Notes under the pieces: model-generated
The model's database searches: none
What the model was told of the DNA's origin: nothing
What the model saw: only the letters and a program-made list of their open reading frames with translations
From: Serpula lacrymans var. lacrymans S7.9
Taxonomy: Eukaryota; Basidiomycota; Agaricomycetes; Boletales; Serpulaceae
Direction of reading: 5' to 3'
NCBI RefSeq assembly: GCF_000218685.1
Contig: NW_006763290.1
Coordinates: 4,304,908 to 4,368,907, forward strand
DNA length: 64,000 bases
Translations under genes and position numbers: made by a program
In this document: piece after piece, positions 1 through 10,744 of the stretch
Numbering within the stretch: the stretch's first letter is position 1
Layout of the letters: every line of letters begins with the position of its first letter

Positions 1-1598
1 TTTGCATGGGAGACTTCAATGGTGGTATGGTGTGGCAGTGGTGGCAGTGGTAGTGGTGATGTAGTGATGTGGTGATATGTGAAGATGATTAAAACAACAC
101 ATCGAGAATGTGTCACATTACTATCAAAGTTATACAGCAGAGATGGTGATGGTGGTAATGATGATGAAGCCAGTGGGAGGATAGCTTCCCACAGACCCAA
201 AACAGCCTGTAGACAACACAATTCCATGCTGTTTGTGTGATACTTTAGGATTCTGCAAGGTGGTAGTGGTGATGGTACCACCATGGGGTGGAAATAAATT
301 TAAACAATGTAATAATAACATTTGCATGCACCATAAGGAGGGTGGTGGCTGAGAGTTAAGATGAGGTGGTGACAATGGTTGTGGTGATACATTGTTATCA
401 TCAAGATGCTAGTAAATGAAATCAAAGTAATATGTTGATTCAGCCTCATTAGCTTGTTGCAAATGTCCTTGTGTGGTGATGCAGTGGCCAAAGAGGTGGT
501 AGTGGGATTGGAAGGTTGGTGGTGGTGATGGTGAGCAGAATAGGGTGCAAGTGAGTATCAATAGTACATACAACAACACAACTACACAGTTTGTGTGGCC
601 CATCAAGATGACACAGCTGCAAGAAAACTGGAGGTGGTAGCATAAATTTGGGTGAGGTTTAGTCCACAACTTAAACCATTTGGACCAATATGTGCAGCTG
701 GGCACAATGGCTAAACTGTGGATCAAATCAAAGTCCAGAAGTAAAGAACTAGACCAAACTGAACCTGAAGCTAGGGTTTGGTTTGATAGTACTTGGTTTT
801 GAATGATTTGGCCAAACTAAAGTTTGGCATCCCTAGAACTTATAAGACAGCCTGAACAGTCACAGCTACTATTGCAGTTGTTGAAATTTTCAAAATCTTG
901 TACATAACCTAGATCTATTACCATGCCTCCTTCACTGCTTAAGTGTGGTCATATAACTGGACTTACCTCTTCCCTACATCAAATATACCAGATTCTTAGA
1001 AGGAGAAATGTATGAATAACTTGCAGCTCACTATGGTATTTCTAGTGAAGATGCAGACATTGCAAAGCTTACTGAGGAGTAGATGAAGTCAGTAATTCAT
1101 ATACTGTAGAGATTTGACACTAGTTTTGTCACAGGTCACAACCTGAAATAAAATGAACCTATTTCTGTGACAGTCATGCAAAATTCTGTATAGCAAAGCT
1201 AATGTATGATATATAAGACAAAAATATATTTATAATCCCAATCTAAAGGAAAGTTTGAACTTAAACACAGTATGATCACAGGTTATAAGCCAGATTGAAC
1301 CTGTAATACTTTGTATGACATTGTCATGGGTACATTTTTGACAAAGCTAGTGTTGAATCTCATAATAGCAGGAACATCAACATTGGCAGGGATTTGGATG
1401 CACCATTTGAAATACTGGACCTTTAGATATAGGAGGTCTATTGGCCACAGTATTTTCTCAACCTCTTAAACATACATTACCTGTTTTAACTATTTCTTAT
1501 ATTGGGAGATAAATAAAAAAATATCATTCTGGTACTATGTACATTTATTCTACATGCTATCCCTGAAACCAGGGTCATGGATTGGTACCAAACATGCC
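1..1598. other. No recognised gene; GGT/GAT-rich low-complexity left edge
   Basis: From about 20 to 560 the plus strand is rich in short GGTGGT, GATGGTG and GTAGTGG runs. These create histidine- and threonine-rich shadow ORFs on the minus strand that I do not regard as genes. From 600 to 1598 I see only AT-rich sequence with frequent stops in all frames and no domain I recognise. Confidence 0.5.
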
Positions 1599-1603
1599 AT
1601 TAC

Positions 1604-1923
1604 TGTTAGTTTTGGTGATTCTGCACCTTTGTGCTAACTATATATTTTCATTCCTTTCTCTATCTATTCTTCTATCATTCACTATTGATTGTGTTCTCTA
1701 TTATTTCGCCTTTGTGGCTGCTTTGTTTACCTTTGTTTACAAAACTTCGGACAGTACTGCAGAGTCCAATGCTTCCTATTCTCTAGTTACTCACATTGGA
1801 CTCTAGGTACTGTATACCTGTCATACTCTCTAATAATACAGTTACTCACATTGGACTCTAGTTCCAGTCCCTGATTGCTCTCAGCAAGTGGCTAGACACT
1901 TCCTTCAAGCTTTGTTCTTAATA
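1604..1923 (+). mobile_element. Solo-LTR-like element, family B, copy 1
   Basis: This 320-bp block begins TGTTAGTTTTGG and ends TTCTTAATA. It is flanked by the 5-bp direct repeat ATTAC (1599-1603 and 1924-1928). A second copy, almost identical over its whole length, lies inverted at 27802-28121. Near the 3' end a segment around AGTTACTCACATTGGAC is repeated twice in tandem. The size, TG start, target duplication and lack of coding capacity fit a solo LTR or a short non-autonomous LTR element. The end is TA rather than the usual CA. Two overlapping ORFs inside (1582-1806 and 1689-1874) are conserved only because the element is, and I do not treat them as genes. Confidence 0.6.
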
Positions 1924-1928
1924 ATTAC

Positions 1929-4900
1929 AATATGTTGTGTAATACAAGAATGCCCCATGTGAACCTTAATCATCAAACCTTGACCTACCGAGCAGGCTCT
2001 GCACTGCGTCTGTGATAGTGCACCATGTGGGAAGGATGATACATACCTCAGCGTGTAGGCTGGCATGTCAGGTCGGAAAGAACAATTGTGGAATGTGTTT
2101 GTGGATAACAGGGATAATGCACTATAGCAGTATGGAGTGTTGGTGTGACTGATGGTTTGTGAATGGCCCGGGCATGTGTGACAATGTGGAAAGTAAGGAC
2201 ACTGGAATATGAGGACGTGCAGTTTTTTTTGTGCAGGTCTGAAGTACGAGGCTGAAAAATGGTAGAGTTGGTGCAGTAGAGTACTGAGGCTTGTAGCTTA
2301 GTAGTTTGAGGGGGTATGGGACCACTTTGATGTAATAAACTGGAAAGGTGTGGCTGGAACTAGTATTGCAAAGGCAACCAGTGTGTTTTTGAGGCAAGAG
2401 CAGCAGAATGGTGAGGTTGGTATTACAGATTGAGGTGCTTCCAAATAAGCGTGGTTTTTTTTAGCATTGAGACAGATGCATTCGGTTTCATCCACAGCTA
2501 ACATTCCCATGCCTCTCTGCCCGTCCTTGACTCCATCTAGTACCCTTTAAGCCATCAATGCTACAAAACCTTGCATCACAGGCTAGCCTGTTAATAACAG
2601 AGTCGGGGGATAACCTATCAGTTATAGAAACAGGTGAACTCTAGAGATGGGTTATCTGGAGGTATATGAGGACGATACATAAGTATTGAGTGAGATAGGC
2701 TGCACATTTTGTGCAACTGTTGCAGGAAGCACTAGTAGGAGCCAAGCTAAAGTGCCAAGTCACGCGTTGCAACCTTAATCATTGAGCTTGGACCGCTATC
2801 AAAAAATGCATCTGCAACATCACTCTGACAAGTCAAAATTTTAATCGAAGCCCATCGTGCTTCATCTATTTTTTTCACGTACATTATGTGCTCATCACCA
2901 TTTGATCCCTTTGAGTCCTTTTCTTGAAACACAGTAGGCAAATGCAGTAGGCTGGACGAGAAGAACAGGTTGAACTTGCAATTGTACAGATCGGCTAACA
3001 CGTCCAACTCATTGCATCCAAAAACATAATGAAGCAGGGACCATAAATTGAAACATAAGCTCAATGTGAGCCATATCACGGCCCTTGTAGTGCTTTACCA
3101 CCAATTTGAGAGGCATGAGGATGAGAACTACAGTAGGGCTGCAAATGACTAAGTGTTTATATGTCTATTTGAGCGAGTGAGGGGACGAGGCTACGAGCAA
3201 GATAAGGTCAAAGCAGGAGTAGGACAGCATATACATATATCAAATCTTGTAAGACGGTTGGAGCCGTTCTGAAGTGTTTGAACCAAGTCTGTGGAAGACA
3301 CACCTCTTATGGATAGGGCATATGTGGCATAGCTCTAGGATCCAGGCTATCATAGATAAAGTGAGGATAACAGGAACATGGGTGACTTAGAGGAAATAGG
3401 CAGATACAGATGTAGAAGCCCACTTGAGCGGTGAGCGGTGAATGTGCTATGGAGATAGGTAATAGCCAGCCAGCCATGTTGAATGGTGTGAGGCTGGGGT
3501 ACGGTACATTGATGGCAGATCACATGAAAGTACTGCATTACTGAGCTGTGTGCAATAAGGAGAACAAAGATAGTCGCCAAAATGGTCAAAAACGTAGGCA
3601 GGAAGGACAGACATTGCGGTAAGTTGTGCTCAAGGGCTAAGTAAGGCATTAATGGGACACACCTGGCAGCTTAGTTGGAGGCGATGGTGGTGAGTAGACA
3701 ACCATGCATGTAGATAGCAGCAGGAGGTGACATACTGATTAACAACATGAAGGTCAACTAATAACATCCACTTTCTCCATAGAAACATAGTGAAGAATCC
3801 ACCTAGATGAAGATAGCCATTGTGTATGTCCACCTGCCGATGTCTTGGTGCCTTGATGCAGGCAATTTGCAGGGGAGACGATGAAAATAAGGCTAGATGA
3901 TCTGAGACAATTAAGTGGCCGCGTGAAGTTCATGTATTAGTAAGTAATTAAAGTGTGATTGTCAATTAGCGCTTAGCTTTCAGGTTGCTCTTTACAGCCA
4001 AAGGCATCAGCTTGACACTGTCATACGACTTGTACTGAAACAAAATTTCTGCCTACAAAATGACGTTTTAAACCAAAAGATAAGCAAGACGCAACCCTGA
4101 TGACTAAAAATGAGAGAAAATGACGGAAGGAGTTGAACAACTGTTGGGGGTTGGGAATGTCTTTCTTCTGGATCAATGGTCTGCTTATAGGAGACCAGGT
4201 TGGGATGAAACTATGAATGTAAGGAACTGAGAATATGGATGTCTAACCGCAGACGTGAGCCTTATTGTGAGCTTGTGGACAATCCCGAGCCTGATCGGAT
4301 CTTGACGGATATTGGCCATAAGGCAAATAGGGGACAGTTCATCCGGTAACTCGGACACAGCCTGAGTGTCTCTCAGTTGTCTCTTGTGCCAATGCTAGAT
4401 GTTGAGGGGAGTGTTGTTCTGTTCGCTGAATGTTCGCTGTGAGTATGTGCCTATTGTAAGCCAAGGTCCTGATGGTGGCCAGGTTAGTCAAGGTATGTCT
4501 CTAATATTTCCTTTTGTGACTCAGACTATCCAAGCCAACTTGTCACCTCACACTGGCACTGTCATTGAACTATGACAGAAGAACCACAATACAACATCCG
4601 CTCGTTGGATCCTACATGAGCATTATAGTATGTATCAGCTACTCAATATCAGCCTTCTATCCTGACCCTTTCACCTCATAGGGATGTTCTGGAAGAATCA
4701 ATGTGACTCAGGATTGGTTCAGTGGTTTAACTATACATATCAAATCACCACGTTTGTCGGCTCATATCAGCACGCGTCTTCATGGAAGTAGTGTATCTCA
4801 TCAACTACCTGCTACTGGCAACTCACACCTAACATTATAGCTGAACCCTGTTTGATAATAGATGTTGGTTTTACTACTCAGTGTGCATGTCTTGCGTATG

Positions 4901-4962
4901 GTATTTTTTATAATTATGTTTGTCCTATTCAGAATTTGACTTGATGTATATATACAGCTGTA
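1929..4962. other. No recognised gene; several minus-strand ORFs of unknown meaning
   Basis: Minus-strand ORFs at 2122-2397, 2747-3079, 3350-3649 and 3630-3833 are 67-110 codons long and match no family I know. They look like pieces of decayed genes, since they are short, overlapping and in different frames. From 3900 to 4960 the sequence has more CG dinucleotides than the flanks but no convincing ORF. No tRNA, rRNA or terminal repeat was seen here. Confidence 0.35.
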
Positions 4963-6575
4963 ATGTTTCAGCTCACCCACTCACCAGAGATGTATTGTGA
5001 AATCCAGAAGATGGAGTCTGATACACTGTCTGTCAGTAGACAGAGTTGTGGATCACAGAAACAGCCACAGCCCCACAATGCCGACAACTTCAGCTCGGAC
5101 ACTGATAATGCCAGTAATAGAAGGTGTGTTGACAAAAGCACGCTAGTGTCCAAACAGCTTGTGGATTTAGCTGATCTGGCCTTTTCTGGACCTTCCAATA
5201 TTGTAGCTTCAGTATTTCAAGATACCCGGCTCCAACTTGAAGACTTTCATGACTGCTCACTCGACGTTGACAAACTGACCCTCGTTTCAAGATGTGGTTT
5301 ACTGGCTGGTAAGCTAATCTCATTAAAAAGCTTAATCATAATAACAGCCATTTTTCAGACCATAACTCAACCACATCTTCAAATGATCTACAGCAAAGTT
5401 GTTTTGCGTCGCTTGCGTGGAGTGTAGCAGAAGAGATGACTTGAGTTGAAGATCCTGGATCCCTCTTTCCTGGTTCTCCTTGCTCTCAATCTGTGTATTT
5501 GTATGATGCCCAGCTTAGCAAATCTTTGCCGCCTTATGCCCCCCCAAGTGCCTCTCCTCAAGTCTACCATACCAGCCACATCCCGCCCTCCCCCGAACCT
5601 CTTGTTAGTGTGGCCAGTCTGATCGTCCCTCCGCTCGAGGTTGGCCCAGTTCCCTTCCCTCTACACATAAAGCTATTAGCACATCGCTTCATACAAATTT
5701 GCGCTGTGGCTTCTGATATGTTCATCCCTGACAATATGGCAGCGTAAGCCACACTCAGTGTGGTGACCACTATCCAAATTGGAAGGGGTTGAATCACGTC
5801 AGAAATTGTTTTCCTCAATATTGGAACAGCTTGAGATGTGAGTGATTTTCTTGCTATCTGATCAATCTCTTACTTTATTTGTTTTTTCAATAGCTCAACA
5901 AGCAAATGTTGAGCTACAGGTGTTTCATGCTCCGAGCGACCCCCAGGATTGCTGTGCCGCCAAATCTCACTGAGGGATTATTATACAGGATTAGTGCGAC
6001 TACCAACCGTTTAGTGATGCCTACCAAACAAGCCACAAATGCTCAAGTGTTGTTGGGAAATTATGCCTACGTACACCAATTTGCATCTGACGTAAGTATT
6101 GTATCAAAAAGTGAATTTATACTTATAACAACATCATTCAGGGATCAATTATCAAACTATTCAGCCAGGGGCTCATAGTACCAATGCTCAAGAAGATGAT
6201 GTACAGTCATCTATTTCTTCTTGCCGCCAAAGTCAGCACTTGAAGACAAGAAAAACCCAAGGCTGCTTTTTTTAATGTTGGAAAATTTGTGAGCATCCAT
6301 TTTTTATCAAACATTTATTTTTACCAATTGCAGCATAGTTTCATCATCATTTAGATACGGTCTTGATGGGCGGTTCAAGCTCTCTGCGCCGCGATTATAA
6401 CAATCTCATAGCTACATACTGTGAACAGGTTTGAACAAGTCCGCAGCGAGTACAAGACAAGTTCGCACAATGCCATTGATCCATTGCTGTGCAGTAGGCA
6501 ACATCTCAAAGAATATGAATTACGACCACAAATTAGCACTGGTGTTGTTTTCCGCCAATTAGTCAATGATGACAC
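4963..6575 (+). pseudogene. Unrecognised intron-containing gene or gene remnant
   Basis: An ORF of 154 codons (4963-5427) is followed by further open stretches at 5493-5747 and 5906-6178. Two good candidate introns are visible: 5838-5893 (GTGAGTG...CAATAG, 56 nt) and 6092-6141 (GTAAGTATT...ATTCAG, 50 nt). Splicing the second keeps the frame open through about 6240 (key residues YAYVHQFASD, then GSIIKLF). I do not recognise the protein. The general pattern recalls DUF6532-type basidiomycete proteins, but that is a weak impression, not a match. A further open stretch lies near 6425-6580. The CG-richer composition and intron borders suggest an old host-type gene rather than a transposon. No single continuous coding frame can be built without guessing, so I class it as a remnant. 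Confidence 0.3.
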
Positions 6576-6799
6576 AGCATTGTAATTTTATGATATTCCC
6601 AATGTACGGTACCCTATACAAGACTTTGTTGCTCTCATATAATCCGTGTTCATCCAGTCTCCAAGATACTGAACCATTCACGCCGAAAACAACATGCCAA
6701 GTGGCATTAGTGTCTGCATGGGCGTATTTGTGATGGAATGGCAAGTAGAATATTCAACTGCAAAAGCAATGATACAGAGGCAAAAGTTAATGAGAGATA

Positions 6800-8316
6800 T
6801 TAGAACCTCCTAGTGAGTTGAACTGACCATCTCAGCCTTGTGCAGAACTACTATGAGCACGCAACCTATGGTCTGAAGAGGTGAAGCATGACAATTGGGA
6901 GGCAAGGGGCAGTGAAAGTTGCAGAGGAGGATGAGGAGGGGAACAAAGAGCGTGTCAAGGAGGTGCAAGGAGAGGTGGATGTGTACGAGTTGATGTCGGA
7001 AAGTGTTGTCAAGAGCATCGCTGATGAGTGCATGGAGAGCATGTGACTCACCAAATGTCTCTCTATGACAGCGCAAACACCAATATTACTACCATCAATG
7101 AGGCCTGACACGTTCAAACTCTGATTAGAAGCTTGCCTGAGATATGCAGGAGCGGGGTCCGCGCTCGCTATTGCAGCTATTCTTTATACAATGTCAGTAG
7201 CATCTGTGGTTTCCGTATCTGACACGGACGAGTTAATGAAATTGGACATATGGGCATTGTCACATCACATCTTCAAACAGCAATTTGAAGTAGGACATGA
7301 GCTGGGGCCGAAGAAATCAAAGGCTTGAGGAATAGTATTGTCACTTTCAATAGAAGGCATTGAACGTAAATTATCTGGATTCAACTCTGACACAGCAAGG
7401 CCAGTGGTAGTCTCCTTACCATTTTGTAGACCAAAGAGGGACTTGCATGCTATTGGGGAGGGACAGCTTGTTTGTGATCTTAGTGAAAGGTCACCGTGAC
7501 ATCTCACCGCATCTTTTGCTAGATTGGGGTTTAATATTTCAATCACTGAGTTTCATCTCAACCACATTACACATTTAGTTATAGAATTCCCGCACATGCG
7601 GACATTCCCATACCATGGAAAAGCAACCCTTGTCTGTGTTGCCACGCACTATCTGTGCAGCTCACTATCTCCTTCGAAGCCCTTGATCTGGACAACAGGG
7701 GACAAAAACACATTGCAGGCAGAAGAAATTGCCCAAAAGGAGCAGCATAAAAACTCACCTTTATCACTAAAGGTAAACAAAGGTGTGTCAAGATGCCTCC
7801 CCAAAAAATGCTTGGCTGCTAAGGTACCTCATGTTCCAGCGTTGTGTTAGTATGTCATTGGCAAGACCGAGCTTTTTCTGCCCATGGGACACGCCCAACC
7901 CAACTGGCACGCTATCCACAATTCTCTACTAAATCTAAAGCGACTAAGTGGCCACATTTGTTGGAGCAGCAAACACAGATAGATCCATCACCTTGCACGT
8001 CAATAGGTATTCAAGCGTTGTTTTTACTTTTCAGGCCAATGACTTTCCTTGCTTGCAAGTAGACATCAAGATGCCATTTGACATGTTAGCAATATCCTCT
8101 TGTTTCTCAACCCATTGCCGTAGCGACACTAACTAACCTCTCACTCTCAGCTATAATGGCAATTTGAGTGTCATTGAGTGTAGATGCATTGTCATCATTT
8201 ATATTAATGAGCTGATCACCTTTGTTAGCTCGTTTCTCAGCCTCATTCTTCTCCTCAGGTCTGAAGAGGATCTCGTTGCTGGTCATTTGTAAGTCTAATC
8301 CAGTTACATACATCAT
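6800..8316 (-). other. Unrecognised Ser/Thr-rich minus-strand ORFs
   Basis: Minus-strand ORFs at 8107-8316, 7265-7546 and 6866-7117 are 69-93 codons, rich in Ser, Thr and Asn, and lie in order as exons of one gene might. No domain is recognisable. Plus-strand ORFs at 7524-7850 and 7844-8062 overlap them and could equally be real or shadow. I see no way to choose a coding strand from the sequence alone. Confidence 0.2.
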
Positions 8317-8319
8317 AGA

Positions 8320-9318
8320 ATGTTCTACACTGATAGTTCATTTTTCTTTATTTTTGGGGTTAAAACCCATCCATCACTCTTAGTCTGTTCGGCCGTCAAG
8401 CTGTAAACCACCGGTATAATACACGCAGACTTGACAGCCCCACTCTTTCTGTGTGTATAAGTTGTTCATTCAAATGCTGACTCGGTCTTGCAAAAATACG
8501 CCGCAAGACGATTGAAGTACCTCAGAGGGCAGAACTCCTCCCCCCTTCATATATTCTAGTTTGCAAAAGATGCTTACTATCACATGAGAAGAGCTTCCCC
8601 GGGGTTGGTCTATATTGTTAAGGTGGGTGTTGTTATCCCATTAATCATCCGGACCGCAAACAACAATTAATGGTGAAAACCTCGCTTCGATCAGGTCTTA
8701 TCAGGTCTTATCTGGTTTACACTATGTAAAATAAACCAGACTTTCATACAACTTTATCAGGCTTTGCCTGGCTGGTCTCCTTATGAAAGTTTAAGTCAGA
8801 TGGAAATTTGCAAATAACAGTAAGCATGTAAATACTAAAAGTGATTATAATAAAATTTATGATTAGTCAGTGATGGAGTATGTTTATCAGCAATTATAAT
8901 GCAGAGGATATATTCTAAATGGTCATAGTTGATTACAATGCTATTTGTAGTTGGTAATTCCTCTAGGTCTATCTTCATTGTCAGGGTTTATATCTGGAGC
9001 TAGTAGTTCTTGCATCCTTGCTTCATTGACTATATACTGGTTGTGGGATTGGGTGTACATCCATCAGTTTAAGTGTCACATGTAATTACCAGTAGATATA
9101 TGACACTGTTCCCCTGTCAAAAATCATCCTAATAATGAAACAATCATAATCAATTCACTTGAAAAAGCAACTGATATAAGTACATTTGACTAGATATTGA
9201 CTATGGACTACTATAGGGCAATTAGATAATAGATGTCCCTGTCGACATTATGTGAGTTAATAAAACTAGAATGAGCCTGCCTTTTCAACAAAGCACATTT
9301 CTCTCTGATTCTAGCTAG
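8320..9318. other. No gene; short direct repeats near 8695
   Basis: At 8693-8715 the decamer ATCAGGTCTT is repeated twice in tandem with a partial third copy. About 70 bases later a related segment (ATCAGGCTTTGCC) occurs. The rest, to the LTR at 9319, is AT-rich and stop-filled. I see no coding or RNA feature. Confidence 0.4.
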
Positions 9319-9734
9319 TGTAACAACCAAGAGTTAGTTACTCTGGCGCACACAGGAACACACTATAAAGTTAGTGGATGGGGAGTGGTTACCCCTTAGG
9401 CTGCAGAGAGTTTGTTGGTTAACAACAGGAGGACTCGCTGAGGAGTCTCCTTGATCTATTGGGGTATTTATACTAATACAGAGTGTTTGTACCTATGTAC
9501 TGTACAGTTGATAAAGGCAGTGGCTGATGATGTCAGAGGGCGCAGCCTGTGTGACCAGCTCCACTGCGTGAGAGAGTTTGAGTCTAAAAAAAGAATAAAG
9601 GCAGCGCTGCACGAAAAGGTGATGTTAGAACGAAAAAGGAAAGTGCTGTATGGCACGGAGTGTGAACTATAGTAAAAGGTTAAAGCGGAGAATGAAAATT
9701 AAAGGAAAGGTCCGAAAATTGTGTTATTGTAACA
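9319..9734 (+). mobile_element. Solo LTR, family A (copy 1)
   Basis: This 416-bp sequence begins TGTAACAACCAAGAG and ends TTATTGTAACA. It is flanked by a perfect 5-bp target duplication GCTAG (9314-9318 and 9735-9739). It shares its length, both ends and internal blocks (TTAGTTACTCTGGCGCAC near the start; an ACAGGAGGACTCGCTGAGGA block followed by a TATTTATACTAATAC TATA-like region) with seven other copies in this window. No internal retrotransposon sequence adjoins it, so it is a solo LTR left by LTR-LTR recombination. The orientation given assumes that the TATA-like block precedes the 3' half. ORFs inside it are not genes. Confidence 0.9.
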
Positions 9735-9809
9735 GCTAGAGCACTGTCTTTGGGAGCTTGTTTGCCATGGCAGTGCAGACTGCAGGTACAAGCAGAATAT
9801 CAGTCAGTA

Positions 9810-10740
9810 GCAAAAAATGATGGAAAATGACTCACTGGTTCTACTTCTTCTATCTTGTCTGGATCCTCCAGCAAGCCCAGGATACTATTATAGAATCCTT
9901 CTGAATCAGTGACTGTGTCACATTGTGAGAATATAGATTGTGGTAACAGTGCAAACTGAACCTAAGCAAAAATCAAATGAATGAGAATAAAACTGATGTA
10001 AAACCTCTACTACTTGCCTGTGTTGCTATATAAGCAAGTGAGCTATGAGTCACCTGTGTCATTCCATGAATTCTTGTATTTCCAGAACATGTAGCATGGG
10101 ATTCAGTATTCAGATCAACAGATAATGGTGCCACAAAAACATGCTTGAAAGCCTAGAACAGAAGTCAGTGAGTACTAGTGCATCTTCAATATCATGAAAT
10201 ATATGAACCAGAATGAGAAACTGGCCACAGAGAAGCCCTACCTAAGACTTGTTGGGGTTGTACTGACAGTTTGCATATAGAAAAATGGGCCATTGTTCTC
10301 CTGTAATCTCTATTTCACCATTTTTAAGTTTCACTCTTGTCCTGATCTGTTACAGTGTTAAAAATGTTGCTAGACCCATCTGAAAGACACATAGGTAGGA
10401 ACTTAGCCAGTGGGACAAAAGAGTTCATCTTTTTGATAGTGATGGAAGCTATGATTGTTCTTGATATTGTGGAGAAGTGTAGGACCAAGAGCCTGGTTGT
10501 TAGGTGCAATCCAATCAATTATTGGTGCCTTAAGGCCCTTGGTGTCATCAGACTGGGCACCCAAGATACTCTTTTGAATCTGTTTATGAAGAAAATGGTA
10601 TGTTCTCTCAAACAACAATAGATATGATTTACTTACCATTTCACAGATTATCTGTAGTTCATCTTCTGAAGTAGAAGGTTCCAATAGATGCTCTTTCAAT
10701 CCGGGGATTAGACCTTTGAACATGACACTTTCTTGGCACT
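9810..10740 (-). pseudogene. DUF6698-family protein relic
   Basis: Minus-strand pieces line up in order with the DUF6698 proteins common in Agaricomycetes (family recognised from memory; function unknown). They are a start around GLIPGLKEHL (10650-10723), then a clear 57-nt intron (10580-10636, GTAAGT...ACAG), then DDTKGLKAPIIDWIAP and the NNHSFHHY block. After a break comes GEIEITGEQWPIFLYANCQY (about 10250-10310), then IHGMTQVTHSSLAYIATQ (about 10030-10080). After a second apparent intron comes DTVTDSEGFYNSILGLLEDP (about 9870-9930). A stop follows CPTG near 10400, and the middle part is frameshifted, so the gene is probably dead unless unusual introns rescue it. The solo LTR at 9319-9734 lies just downstream. 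Family assignment is fairly sure; exon borders are not. Confidence 0.6.
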
Positions 10741-10744
10741 CTCT

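Noticed and set aside
449..726. Minus-strand His/Thr/Pro-rich ORFs at the left edge
   Set aside because: They arise from GGT/GAT low-complexity sequence, and no domain or splice structure supports a gene.
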